Below are positions 1 through 9,900 of a stretch of 64,000 bases of DNA, piece by piece. The DNA is taken from assembly GCF_003258705.1 (NCBI RefSeq), contig NZ_CP029480.1:2666001-2730000 (forward strand). The letters run 5' to 3'. The notes beneath the pieces were generated by a model. That model was not told where the DNA came from. It was given only the letters and a program-made list of their open reading frames with translations, and ran no database searches. The stretch's first letter is position 1; every line of letters starts with the position of its first letter. Source of the DNA: Arcticibacterium luteifluviistationis (GTDB lineage: Bacteria; Bacteroidota; Bacteroidia; Cytophagales; Spirosomataceae). The translations under genes were made by a program, and so were the position numbers.

Positions 1-276
1 ATGAGCTGCAAATCCAGCAAAGACAGCAGCCATTCCCGATGCCGTAGCAAAACCTACTTCTAGGCCTTCCAACATACAAACCTTATCAATAAACTCCTGA
101 ACTGATGGATTTGAGTATCTTGAATAAATATTCCCTTCTACTTCATTATTAAAAAGGGCCTTACCGTGACCCGCATCTTCAAAAGTAAAACTAGACGTCA
201 AAAACATTGGCGTAGAGTGTTCTCCATGCTGTGTTCTTTCTGTTTGAATTTTGATTGATTTGGTGATGTCTTTCAT
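1..276 (-). CDS. metZ: Trans-sulfuration enzyme, probable O-succinylhomoserine sulfhydrylase (N-terminal part only)
   Basis: The first 92 residues of a PLP-dependent Cys/Met-metabolism enzyme; the rest lies beyond the left edge. Seen: an opening with RTQHGEHSTPMFLTSSF, then NIYSRYSNP and FATASGMAA. These are characteristic of the cystathionine gamma-synthase/MetZ fold (substrate and PLP-phosphate region); the catalytic lysine is not in the window. Enzymes of this family add sulfide or cysteine to activated homoserine in methionine synthesis. The ATG at 276 is the first one after an in-frame TAG about 27 bases upstream. The choice of MetZ over MetB or MetY is an inference from the N-terminal wording and is not secure. 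Confidence 0.8.
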   Translation of the reverse strand, partial: MKDITKSIKIQTERTQHGEHSTPMFLTSSFTFEDAGHGKALFNNEVEGNIYSRYSNPSVQEFIDKVCMLEGLEVGFATASGMAAVFAGFAAH

Positions 277-341
277 TTCTTCTGTTACCAAAGCCTTAAG
301 CTATTGTTCTTAAGACTTGCTTAAAATTGTTCTATTATTAA

Positions 342-905
342 TTATTTGGCAAATATGCCATTCTCATAATTTGTTATCCAGTCCTTATTGACCCTATTAA
401 TTGTCTTAAAGAATGGTACAAAATACATCTGCATGTCCTTTTCAAAATCGCCAGTCGGCATAAAAGGTTCACTAATTATTACTTCTTTCTTCTTAAAGTC
501 AAAGCCTACAGGAAGAATAGGAATTTCACCTCCCACTGCCATGTAATAAAAGCCTGTCCTCAGCTTACTTACATTTTTTCTAGTTCCTTCTGGAGCTATT
601 GCAAAAAGCATGTCTTTCGTATTCTTAATAGTAAGGGCATAACTTTCTACCATATTAAGATTCTTAGACCTTACCACAGGAGTTCCGCCCAACCATTTAA
701 AAAGAAAGCCAACCGGTGAATTAAACAACTCTGCTTTTCCTAAATAGCCAATTTTACGCCTCATAGCTCCCCTAGCCATTAGCCCAATAGGAAAATCAAT
801 CCATGTATTATGAGGACATACCGCTAAAACCCCTTTTTTTAGGTCTGTAGGAATTTCACCAACAAGTTTCCATCCAAATAGGGCAAATAAGAATCTAGCT
901 ATCAC
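342..905 (-). CDS. Lysophospholipid acyltransferase family protein (PlsC-like)
   Basis: 187 residues. The acyltransferase HX4D motif is present as H32-NTWI-D37 and the second conserved block as PEGTR at 105-109. Both define the glycerol-3-phosphate/1-acylglycerol-3-phosphate acyltransferase superfamily, which transfers acyl chains to lysophospholipids or related acceptors at the inner membrane face. The protein is shorter than canonical PlsC (about 240 residues) and lacks a long N-terminal anchor, so it may be an acyltransferase for another acceptor (ornithine lipid or other lipid) rather than the main PlsC. It lies 4 nt downstream of the M50 protease gene on the same strand, suggesting one transcript. 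Confidence 0.85.
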   Translation of the reverse strand: MIARFLFALFGWKLVGEIPTDLKKGVLAVCPHNTWIDFPIGLMARGAMRRKIGYLGKAELFNSPVGFLFKWLGGTPVVRSKNLNMVESYALTIKNTKDMLFAIAPEGTRKNVSKLRTGFYYMAVGGEIPILPVGFDFKKKEVIISEPFMPTGDFEKDMQMYFVPFFKTINRVNKDWITNYENGIFAK

Positions 906-909
906 TGAT

Positions 910-2082
910 TTAATAAAATGGGTAAGGACTAAAACAAAGGATAAAAATAAGAAGACTTATCCAACCTACTATCACCCTAGTCATATTCAATGGCTTTTTA
1001 TCAATTACTGGAGGATGATAAATACCCAAAAACCTTCCAATAAGCACCGAAAATGCTAAGAATCCTGAATACCCTTCCACATTTGGAAATAAATAGGAAA
1101 CGCAAAACTGCAAGAGTATTACAGAAAGTGCTATTATCAAGTTTGTCTTAATACTTTTAGTCACCCTGCTAAAGCATACATAGATTGCTAGCACGTAAAT
1201 CAAAAAGTTCCACAATGCTGAAAAGCCTTCTTTATAAAAAAGCTCTTGAAGTTCATGAACTTTATAAAAACCTAATCCAGCAAAAAACACAAAGCAAGTA
1301 AATAAAATGGGCGAGACTTTATTGAAATTCTTTTCTCCTATCAATGAAAATAAAATATGTCCTCCGTCTAATTGCCCAATGGGCATCAAATTTAAAGCAG
1401 TAAAAAACAAGCCTAGAAAACCAGCTAAAATAAACGGATAATGAGCTAGTTCATTTGGATGAGGTAATAGTTTTTCATCAGCAAAAGTATCTTTAATCCA
1501 ATTGCTTAAAATACTATCTCCCAGCTTAAATGAGCTCACTTCTATCACCTGCGTACTGTCTACTTCCCCGAAGGCGTTTTCTGCGTAAATCGGTTGATAG
1601 GCATACTCTCCATAGTTTTCTCCGAATTGTTCATACTCTGGATGAATATCAAAAACGAAATCTTTATCTGGTAAGTTGGCATAGCCGTAAGCTAAAAAAC
1701 CAAAAGCAGCTACAAAACCAGCAAGTGGCCCTGCAACGCCAATATCAAAATAGTTAATCTTAGTTTTTATCTCTTCTTTAATTCGAATCAAAGCTCCCAT
1801 GGTCCCGAATGATATCCCAGGAATCCACATTGGAATATAATATGGCAAGGTCACTTTTACTTTACGCCATTTAGCCATAAAATAATGACCAAACTCATGT
1901 ACTGTAAGAAAACCAAGAAAAGGAAAAGCATACCAAAGAAAACCTTTCCCTAAAAGTTCCCAATCAAAACCTTCAATCAATACAGACCTGCCTGTAACCC
2001 ACTCCATTCCTGCGAAAGTGGTGACCACTACTGTAACTAGAAATAAGACAATTTGAATTATAAGCGTTTTATGCTTCTTCAT
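910..2082 (-). CDS. Site-2 protease family (M50) membrane zinc metalloprotease
   Basis: 390 residues, polytopic. The zinc site HEFGH is at 62-66 and the distal ligand region NLMPIGQLDGG at 231-241, with Asp239 as expected third ligand; both are diagnostic of M50 intramembrane proteases. Between the two membrane blocks sits a hydrophilic stretch (about 136-210, rich in acidic and aromatic residues) that is not a recognisable PDZ domain. The C-terminal third (250-390) adds several further hydrophobic segments. Known M50 enzymes cut membrane-bound substrates such as anti-sigma factors; the substrate here is unknown. The stop abuts the acyltransferase gene, and its start overlaps the HAD gene stop by one base at 2082, suggesting translational coupling. 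Confidence 0.88.
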   Translation of the reverse strand: MKKHKTLIIQIVLFLVTVVVTTFAGMEWVTGRSVLIEGFDWELLGKGFLWYAFPFLGFLTVHEFGHYFMAKWRKVKVTLPYYIPMWIPGISFGTMGALIRIKEEIKTKINYFDIGVAGPLAGFVAAFGFLAYGYANLPDKDFVFDIHPEYEQFGENYGEYAYQPIYAENAFGEVDSTQVIEVSSFKLGDSILSNWIKDTFADEKLLPHPNELAHYPFILAGFLGLFFTALNLMPIGQLDGGHILFSLIGEKNFNKVSPILFTCFVFFAGLGFYKVHELQELFYKEGFSALWNFLIYVLAIYVCFSRVTKSIKTNLIIALSVILLQFCVSYLFPNVEGYSGFLAFSVLIGRFLGIYHPPVIDKKPLNMTRVIVGWISLLIFILCFSPYPFY

Positions 2083-2702
2083 TAAATTTTAAAATGATTG
2101 ATGACGTCGTCGTTTTTGGGGTCCATCAAAATTGTTTGAAAGCCCATTTCTGCTGCCGAAGCTATATTGGCGGCATTGTCATCTATAAACAGTACATCCT
2201 CTGCTTTTTGTTCAATATCTCTTAAAACAGTGTTGTATATTTCTTTATCTGGCTTCCAAAGCCCCATTTCATAGGAGTAAAAAGCTTTTGTGAAAAGAGC
2301 TTTTACATTTGGAATACCAAACTGATCTCTAAAAATCTGATCACACTTTTTAATATGAAGACTGTTAGTATTGCTAAGCAAATAAACAGGGTACTTATCT
2401 TTTAATTCCAGAATCAAACTTATTCTGTAAGGCGGTAAATCTTTCAAAAGAGCATTCCAAGCATCATCCACCTCTTGGTCGCTAAAAGGATAACCTATCG
2501 TTTGACGCACTATCTCTCTAAATTCCTCATCCTCAAAAGTCCCAGTCTCATACCTTCTGTTAAGCTGACTCATTTCCAGTTTGTCTTTCACTCTTGCGAG
2601 TGACTTACCTGAAATTTCAGAAAAAGCCTTTAAGGTAAGTTCAGGGTCAATGTTGATGATGACATTACCGAAATCAAATAGAACAGCCTTGTAATTCCCC
2701 AT
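2082..2702 (-). CDS. HAD-superfamily hydrolase (subfamily IA)
   Basis: 206 residues from the chosen start. HAD motif I is LFDFGNV (nucleophile Asp10), motif II is LLSNTNS, motif III the Lys of WKPDKEIY and motif IV LFIDDNAAN. The DFGNV form (Asn/Gly where many phosphatases have a second Asp) is typical of the YihX/epoxide-hydrolase-like branch acting on small phosphorylated metabolites; the substrate cannot be read from sequence. A longer reading frame begins at 2732 inside accA. The ATG at 2702 puts motif I at the usual distance from the N-terminus and starts 2 nt after the accA stop, so I prefer it. Confidence 0.85.
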   Translation of the reverse strand: MGNYKAVLFDFGNVIINIDPELTLKAFSEISGKSLARVKDKLEMSQLNRRYETGTFEDEEFREIVRQTIGYPFSDQEVDDAWNALLKDLPPYRISLILELKDKYPVYLLSNTNSLHIKKCDQIFRDQFGIPNVKALFTKAFYSYEMGLWKPDKEIYNTVLRDIEQKAEDVLFIDDNAANIASAAEMGFQTILMDPKNDDVINHFKI

Positions 2703-2704
2703 GC

Positions 2705-3658
2705 TTACTCTACCACTACTCCCATGGAGCAAAATTTATCAATTCTTTTATTAACTCTTTCTTCTGGCTTTTGTTTGCTTAAAGCTTTAATCTCAGATAA
2801 GATAGTCTTCTTTAGTGTTTTTCCCATGGTCTCAAAATCAAGATGAGCACCTCCACGTGGCTCTTTAATGATACCATCTACCAAACCAAAACCAAGCATA
2901 TCTTCCGCTGTAAGCTTTAATGCATCAGCAGCTTGTTCTTTAAAGTCCCAGCTTTTCCAAAGAATAGTAGAACAGTTTTCTGGAGAAATAACAGAATACC
3001 ATGAGTTTTCTAACATCAAAACTCTATCTCCTATGCCTATTCCTAATGCCCCACCTGAGGCTCCCTCTCCTATCACTATACAAATAACAGGAACGTTAAG
3101 CGTCATCATTTCTTTAAGATTCCTTGCAATAGCCTCTCCTTGACCACGCTCCTCGGCTTCTAAACCAGGGAAAGCACCAGGAGTGTCGATTAAAGTAACA
3201 ATAGGAATATTAAACTTCTCCGCCATTTTCATCATTCTAAGAGCTTTTCTATAGCCCTCAGGATTTGGCATTCCAAAATTCCTGAATTGTCTTTCTTTAG
3301 TTTTACGACCTTTTTGCTGACCAATAATCATGACAGACTTACCGTCAATATTGGCTAATCCACTCACTATAGCTGGATCATCTTTTACATTTCTATCGCC
3401 ATGTAGCTCGTGAAATTCATCACAAAGCAATTCTATATAGTCTAAAGAGTATGGTCTATCTGGATGACGAGAAAGTTGAACTCGTTGCCACCTCGTCAAA
3501 TTACTAAAAGTGTCTTTTCTCAGTTCTTCTATACTATTTGAAAGGTTTCTAACTGCTGAGCTCACATCTACATTATTTTCAGACGCTAAAGTTTTCATGT
3601 CTTCCAATTTAGATTCTAGCTCGGCTATTGGCTTTTCAAATTCTAATAATGTTCTCAT
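2705..3658 (-). CDS. accA: Acetyl-CoA carboxylase carboxyltransferase subunit alpha
   Basis: 317 residues, the normal family length. Conserved blocks: the N-terminal helix [15 protein letters not shown], then [36 protein letters not shown] and [19 protein letters not shown], which form the crotonase-like CoA-binding core. With AccD it transfers the carboxyl group from biotin on AccB to acetyl-CoA, giving malonyl-CoA for fatty-acid synthesis in the cytoplasm. It heads the run accA - HAD - M50 protease - acyltransferase, all on the minus strand with gaps of 4 nt or less, so a lipid/membrane operon is likely. Confidence 0.97.
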   Translation of the reverse strand: MRTLLEFEKPIAELESKLEDMKTLASENNVDVSSAVRNLSNSIEELRKDTFSNLTRWQRVQLSRHPDRPYSLDYIELLCDEFHELHGDRNVKDDPAIVSGLANIDGKSVMIIGQQKGRKTKERQFRNFGMPNPEGYRKALRMMKMAEKFNIPIVTLIDTPGAFPGLEAEERGQGEAIARNLKEMMTLNVPVICIVIGEGASGGALGIGIGDRVLMLENSWYSVISPENCSTILWKSWDFKEQAADALKLTAEDMLGFGLVDGIIKEPRGGAHLDFETMGKTLKKTILSEIKALSKQKPEERVNKRIDKFCSMGVVVE

Positions 3659-3754
3659 TCTTTATTATAAGTTCACTTTATTTCTAAACGCAATTTATGC
3701 ATACAAAGGTTGCTTCAAATACTTTTTAGCAACATTTTGAAAATCAAAATTAAA

Positions 3755-5176
3755 TCAAATTTCAAAGACTTCCCCCTTTTCGGGAATCTGAATATTGTCA
3801 AACCCCTCAGATTCCAACACTGTTTTAAAATTAAGCATGGATTCTAGCTCGCCATGCACCAGAAACACCTTTTTAAGTTTTTCAGGATTTTGCTGCTTCG
3901 CAAAATACGTTAAGTCTTCCAAGTCCCCATGCCCACTAAACACATCCGTACTTCTTATTTTAGCATTTACATCCTTTTTGGCTCCACGTATGGTAAGCTC
4001 AGAAAGTTCTTTATTTCTCAATTTGTGCCCAATAGTACCCTCTGTAGCATAACCAATAAACAATATGGTAGCATATGGATTTTCAATATTCTCGGCAATA
4101 TGATGCTCTATCCTTCCCCCAGTAATCATCCCTGAAGAAGATATGATAATGCAGGCTTCATTATGAAAGGCCACACTTTGAGACTCTTGATTAGTCTTTA
4201 GATAATGTAAGTTTTCAAAATCAAACAGGGTATCGTCTAAACGCTTTATTTCTTTAGCTTCATCATTTAAGTATCTACTGTACTTTTCATGTATTTCCGT
4301 ACTTTTTCTAGCCAACGGGCTATCTGTAAACACTTTGATAGGCTCTATCTCATGTTTATCATAAAGCTTATTTAAAGTATAAAGTAAAGCCTGCGTTCTC
4401 CCTACACTAAAAGTAGGAATAATCAGTCTTCCCGGAACCTCTATGCAGCACTCTTGAATAATTTCTTTAAGGCGTTGCTCTGCTACTTCGTCATCTTCAT
4501 GCTCTCTATTTCCATACGTAGTTTCACATACCAAATAATCTACTTCTGGCACTGGGTATGGGTCGGGTAGTAAAGGATAATTACGCCTTCCTATATCTCC
4601 AGAAAAGCAGATACTTTCCATTTTTCCATTATTTTCTACCTCTATTAGTATATGAGCAGCTCCTAATAAGTGTCCTGCTGGCAAAAATGTTACCCAACCA
4701 TTATCCTTAAATTTGAAACGTTTATTAAAAGCCAATGGAACAAAATTATCCATAGCGTAATTAACTTGGGCTGACAGGTAGTAAGGACCAGACTTTACTG
4801 CTCTTCTTTTTTTAGAATATTTCTTATTTTTCTCTATAGCCTTCAGCTTCCTTTGGTAAAGTGAAGCCGCATCGTAAAGAAGTATTTCGGCAAGTTCTAG
4901 AGTAGGCTCGGTACATAAGACCTGCCCTTCATAACCTTCTCTATAAAGGTTTGGAATTTGACCACTGTGGTCTATGTGAGCATGTGTAAGCAGCACCAAG
5001 TTTACCATACTAGCGTCAAACGGAAATAAACCAAAAGAGTCATCAGGTTCTTCGGTCTTTTCTTTGCCACTTAAATCAGTACCACAATCTATCAAGACAC
5101 GGTAGTCGTCATCCAACTCTAATAAAAAAGTGCTGCCGGTTACCTGTCTAGCTGCTCCAAAAAAGGAAAGTTTCAT
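3755..5176 (-). CDS. MBL-fold/beta-CASP RNA-processing exonuclease family protein
   Basis: 473 residues. The metallo-beta-lactamase zinc motif H65-A-H67-I-D69-H70 is intact. FSGDIGR supplies the next metal Asp, and the second half has the beta-CASP features (SVGRTQALLY, FTDSPLA, ISSSGMITGGR, FSGHGD). Relatives are mRNA 3'-end nucleases of the CPSF73/YSH1 type; bacterial members of this length are usually annotated as RNA-processing exonucleases, but some are uncharacterised. Reading back one codon gives a TTG at 5179, but the ATG at 5176 is the natural start. A good -7 element lies 47-54 nt upstream. Confidence 0.9.
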   Translation of the reverse strand: MKLSFFGAARQVTGSTFLLELDDDYRVLIDCGTDLSGKEKTEEPDDSFGLFPFDASMVNLVLLTHAHIDHSGQIPNLYREGYEGQVLCTEPTLELAEILLYDAASLYQRKLKAIEKNKKYSKKRRAVKSGPYYLSAQVNYAMDNFVPLAFNKRFKFKDNGWVTFLPAGHLLGAAHILIEVENNGKMESICFSGDIGRRNYPLLPDPYPVPEVDYLVCETTYGNREHEDDEVAEQRLKEIIQECCIEVPGRLIIPTFSVGRTQALLYTLNKLYDKHEIEPIKVFTDSPLARKSTEIHEKYSRYLNDEAKEIKRLDDTLFDFENLHYLKTNQESQSVAFHNEACIIISSSGMITGGRIEHHIAENIENPYATILFIGYATEGTIGHKLRNKELSELTIRGAKKDVNAKIRSTDVFSGHGDLEDLTYFAKQQNPEKLKKVFLVHGELESMLNFKTVLESEGFDNIQIPEKGEVFEI

Positions 5177-5222
5177 CAAATTTTATATCGCTTGTTGAAG
5201 GATTACTAAGAAATCAAGAAAG

Positions 5223-5230
5223 CAAAGGTA
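5223..5230 (-). promoter_or_regulatory. Probable Bacteroidota promoter (-7 element) for the beta-CASP gene
   Basis: On the minus strand the sequence reads TACCTTTG, a perfect match to TAnnTTTG. Nineteen to twenty bases upstream is ATTTA, a weak match to the -33 TTTG. Its position gives a leader of roughly 40 nt. Confidence 0.55.
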
Positions 5231-5279
5231 TTGATTTAAGTTTTAGTAAATTATTTATTGAATGAAGTATTATGGGCCG

Positions 5280-5302
5280 ATATCAGCTGAAACAGCGGAT
5301 AT
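5280..5302. promoter_or_regulatory. Imperfect palindrome between divergent genes, possible operator
   Basis: ATATCAGCTG - AAA - CAGCGGATAT: 10-bp arms with one mismatch, between the divergent beta-CASP (minus) and D,D-carboxypeptidase (plus) genes. It has no U-tract in either direction, so an operator is likelier than a terminator. Which gene it serves is unknown. Confidence 0.35.
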
Positions 5303-5376
5303 ATTCATATTTTTTCGTCAGAAGTGGTACTTCACAAGTATATTTAGGCCTATTACAAAGCTTATCAATCTGATAA

Positions 5377-6813
5377 ATGACATTTTTTGCATTAATTCTC
5401 CTTCAATTTTCTGCCATACAAAGTGAACTCCTCACCGACCTCAAAAGGTTTCAGGTGAGCGACGGCATAGAACATGGCACCGTAGCAGCATCCATACACC
5501 GAGTTTCTGACAACAAACCCGTTCTGTCTTTCAATGAGGAAAAAGGCGTTAACTCCGCCAGTACCTTAAAACTCATCACCACCGCCACCATTTTAAATAA
5601 ACTAGGCTCTGGCTTTCGTTATAAAACGGATCTCTTTTATACAGGACAAATAAGTAACAACTCGCTAAATGGTGACCTCCTAATTGAAGGAAATGGAGAC
5701 CCAAGCTTTGGCTCTGAAAGAGGCCGTAACCCCTACGACCAAGTTTTAGATGATATCTATCAAACTTTAAATACATTGGGCATAAAGGAAATAAACGGCA
5801 ACATCATTATTGATGACGAAACTGTTTTTGAATTTGATGCACCAGATTCTTGGATATGGGGAGACATGGGCAATTACTACGGTGCTCTCCCTCATAAATT
5901 CAATATCAATGAAAACTTCTTCCGAGTATATTTTGACCCTGGAAATTCTGTAGGGGCTAATGCTACGGTAAAAAACCTCATTCCTTTTGACCCTGACTGG
6001 CAAATAATAAATTTGGTAAAAACAGGTACATCTAATAGCGGCGATCAAGTTTACATTTATAGTAACCCAAATTCTGAGGTATTAATATTAAAAGGTACTG
6101 TACCTTTAGGAAGGAAAAACTTTCCAGTAAAAGGCTCTATTCCTAATCCAGCGAAACTGTTTAGGGTTGAGCTCCTTAAAATGCTAGAAAAAAAAGGAAT
6201 TGAAGTGGCCGACAGGCACTTAACACCTTTGGCGGCGGACTTGCCAAATTCGCAAACGGAAAGGCATCTTATTAAAAGGTTTCTATCCCAAACACTAGAA
6301 GAACTCAGTCAAGACTGCAACTTCTCCAGTATAAATCTTTACGCTGATGCTTTCCTTCATACCACCTCATTAGCAGATACGGGATTTGAAAACTTTAATG
6401 ATGCCCTGAAGTCTTTGCGTTCTCATTGGGAAGAAAGAGTCTCCGACCTTGCTGGATTTAACCCAAAAGATGGCAGTGGCTTATCCCCGTCAGGTTACAT
6501 TACAGCCAGCAACATGACAAATATTTTATCTGCTATGAGCAAAGAGGTGGAATATGAGTCTTTTCTAAATACCATACCTGTTTTAGGTCAAGAGGGTAGT
6601 GTCCGTTACAAAGACCGCCAAAAAAGAACTGATGGAAGGGTTAAAGCTAAAAGTGGTTCCATAGAAAGTACCAGAGCTTTTGCAGGATATTTTACAGACA
6701 AACAAGGTACTGATTATGCCTTTATGGTGGCTGTAAATCGGTATGAGCCAGATGCTTCTTCTAAGGTTCGAAGTTTTCTCGATAATTTTTTAGTTAAAAT
6801 GGGCACTAAATAG
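5377..6813 (+). CDS. dacB: D-alanyl-D-alanine carboxypeptidase/endopeptidase (PBP4, peptidase S13)
   Basis: 478 residues with a short N-terminal hydrophobic signal (MTFFALILLQFSAIQS), so periplasmic. All three penicillin-binding motifs are seen: S62-TLK65 (SxxK with the acylated serine), S318-IN (SxN) and K425-SG (KTG-like). The long insertion between the first two motifs is the hallmark of the S13 family. It trims or cuts D-Ala cross-links in peptidoglycan during remodelling. It stands alone between a divergent neighbour and putA; a -7-like TATATTTA lies about 30 nt upstream of the start. The gene symbol follows the S13 family convention. Confidence 0.92.
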   Translation: MTFFALILLQFSAIQSELLTDLKRFQVSDGIEHGTVAASIHRVSDNKPVLSFNEEKGVNSASTLKLITTATILNKLGSGFRYKTDLFYTGQISNNSLNGDLLIEGNGDPSFGSERGRNPYDQVLDDIYQTLNTLGIKEINGNIIIDDETVFEFDAPDSWIWGDMGNYYGALPHKFNINENFFRVYFDPGNSVGANATVKNLIPFDPDWQIINLVKTGTSNSGDQVYIYSNPNSEVLILKGTVPLGRKNFPVKGSIPNPAKLFRVELLKMLEKKGIEVADRHLTPLAADLPNSQTERHLIKRFLSQTLEELSQDCNFSSINLYADAFLHTTSLADTGFENFNDALKSLRSHWEERVSDLAGFNPKDGSGLSPSGYITASNMTNILSAMSKEVEYESFLNTIPVLGQEGSVRYKDRQKRTDGRVKAKSGSIESTRAFAGYFTDKQGTDYAFMVAVNRYEPDASSKVRSFLDNFLVKMGTK

Positions 6814-6945
6814 AAAATTCTACTGCCTAAAGCGATATTTCTTCCGATCCCTTAAGCATAAAATCAAAAGAAATAATATAGCTTTACGTTTTATTATAAT
6901 TCATCAATAAGGCACCACCTATTCAGGTGCAAGCTGTTTCATAAA

Positions 6946-9900
6946 ATGCTCAGTAACAAAGAAATGCAAGAGGTGCTTCTTTTAGCAGAAGACCTTCAAA
7001 ATGGTTCTATTTCAACGGTGAAAAATGATTTTGCTGACAGAATGGAACCCATCATTAAGTCACCATCATCAAAACATTTTCTTATTCGTTTGATGGATGT
7101 AGCCTTTCGATCAAATAATAACCAAAGAGTTTCTGATTATGTATTAGGACTTTTCAACACTGGAAATGAGCATAAAGGCCTTTTTAATGCCTTTGAAAGT
7201 ATTCTAGTAAAGCTATATCGTAGTATTGGCCATTACTTCCCGTCCATTAGTGTGCCATTAATGCTTTCGCAAATTCAACAAGTAACCAACTCCATTGTTT
7301 TCTTTGTGGGCAAAAGTAAATTTACGGCACACGCTGCTCAAAGAAAAAGCGAAGGTATACGTCTTAACGTCAATCTTATTGGCGAAGCTTTGATAGGTGA
7401 AAAAGAAGCAGCCGAGAGAATCCAACAGTACAAAGATTTACTACGTCAAAGCGATGTAGACTATATCTCTATAAAAATTTCTACTATTTACTCTCAAATT
7501 ACGTCATTGGCGTATGAGCATTCTGTTGCCCTTTTGGTAGAAAAACTTTCTTCCATTTATGATGAAATCTATTTGATTCATCAAGAAACTGGTATATGGA
7601 AGTTTGTCAATTTAGACATGGAGGAGTATCGCGACCTTCAAATGACCGTTGACACGTTTACAAGAACACTTTCTTTAGAAAAATATAAAAATCTAAGAGC
7701 TGGAATTGTATTACAGGCATATCTTCCTGACACATTTGATGAGTTGGTAAAACTTCAAAACTGGGCTACTGAAAGAGTAAAACAAGGTGGTTCACCTGTA
7801 AAAGTAAGATTAGTAAAAGGTGCCAACATGGAAATGGAAATGACCGAAGCTTCTCTAGAAGATTGGGAAGTGGCTCCATACACCCAGAAAGTACATACTG
7901 ATGCTAATTTCAAAAAACTACTTCTACAAGCTCTATCTCTGGATAAACTAAAAGCTTTAAACTTAGGTATTGCTTCACACAATATTTTTGACCTTGCTTT
8001 TGGACTTCACTTTGTTCAAAAAAACAACCTTTACGATTATGTAGAGTTTGAAATGCTAGAAGGCATGGCAAACGAAACCGTAAGAAGTTTGGCCTCCCAA
8101 AAAGCTCATATTCTTCTTTACACACCTATTGTCAAGAAAGAGAATTACAACTCTGCCATGGCTTATCTGGTACGCAGATTGGACGAAGGAACACAAGACG
8201 GCAACTTCCTGAAAGAAGGGTTTGGACTTCAGGTTGATTCTGACAAATGGAATGAAATTAAAAGGCAGTTCTTAAGCTCCGTAGAACTAATTGAAACGGT
8301 TTCTACCACAACAAAGAGAGAACAAAACAGAAATACAGAAACCTTTATTCCCCAGGAGAGTTTTTATAACGTTGCCAACACTGACTGGACTTTACAAGTA
8401 AATAGAGACTGGATAGAAGGTGTAAGAACTAACTGGCATGAAAACCTTCCTAGCCTAATTCCTGTGGTACCAAAGAGTGACAGTAATGACACCGTTCAGC
8501 TTGAAGGTTGGAATGGAATGCCGAATTGGTCATATCAAATGGCATCAGAAAATGATTACCATGATTTTCTAAAAACAGAAACCAACTGGCATAATGAGTC
8601 TGTTCAAAAAAGAGCAGAAATATTACGTAACGTGGCGGTGGAAATAGAAAAAAATCGTGGATTACTAATCTCTGTAGCAATAGCCGAACTTGGAAAAACT
8701 ACCGCAGAGGTGGATGTAGAAGTTTCCGAGGCAGTGGACTTTGCTAATTATTACGCAGAATCTATTCTAAAGCTTTCTGATGAAATTGAAATCACCCATA
8801 AAGAGGGAGTCAATCTAATTCTATCTCCTTGGAACTTCCCAGTGGCTATTCCCATAGGTGGAGTTTTGGCTTCTTTAGCAGCTGGTAAAAGAGCAATTCT
8901 TAAACCTTCTTCTAATGCTACGGCCACTGCCTATTTGACAAGTAAATGTTTATTTGACGCTGGCATCTCTACTGATATTTTTGCCTTTCTACCTACCGAA
9001 GAAAGAAATCTGGACCCGTTCCTAGCAAGTGGAAACACTTTTGACGCAGTCATACTTACAGGAAGCACAGACACTGCTCAGTTTCTATTAAATCGCAATC
9101 CAACGCTTAACCTTTTTGCTGAAACTGGGGGTAAAAACAGCACCATAGTATCTGCATTGGCAGATAGAGAGCAAGCCATTAAAAATGTGGTTCAAAGTGC
9201 TTTTGGAAATGCAGGTCAAAAATGCTCCGCCACTTCGTTATTGATTTTAGAAGATGAGATTTTTGAGGATGAACACTTCAAAGCCCTTTTAAAAGATGCC
9301 GCAGAAAGTAAGTTTCATGGCAACCCTTGGAATTTAGAGACGCAAATCGGTCCATTGGCCGTTCCTATTCCAGAGAAGATTCTACATGTTCTTGAAAATA
9401 CTGCAGATGAAGATTGGCTAGTAAAACCAGTTAGAAAAGGGGATTTCTTTTTAAGTCCTGGCATCAAATGGGGTATTACTACAGAAAGCTATGAATATCA
9501 AAATGAGCTTTTCGGGCCTATTCTTTCTGTAATGAAAGCTAAGAACTTAGAAGAAGCTATTGCCCTAGTAAATGGTGTAGACTACGGCTTAACCTCTGGA
9601 CTAGAGTCTCTAGACAAAAACGAGGTAGCCATTTGGAAAAGTAAGATAAAAGCAGGTAACCTTTATGTAAACAGACCTACCACTGGTGCCATAGTAGAAA
9701 GGCAGCCATTTGGGGGAATGAAAGCTTCTAACTTCGGTTTTGGAATGAAAGCAGGTGGGCTAAACTATGTGCTACAGTTTTTAACTCCTGCCAAGAAAGA
9801 AGCAACTTTGGCCGAAGCAGAGAATAGTTATAAAAAATGGGCAACTGAGCTATTTGAAAAGGAAATAGACTACGCCAAACTAAGAGGTCAGTATAACCTA

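Noticed and set aside
2703-2732. Longer HAD hydrolase start inside accA
   Set aside because: It adds ten residues read from the conserved accA 3' end; motif I is at its usual distance from the ATG at 2702.
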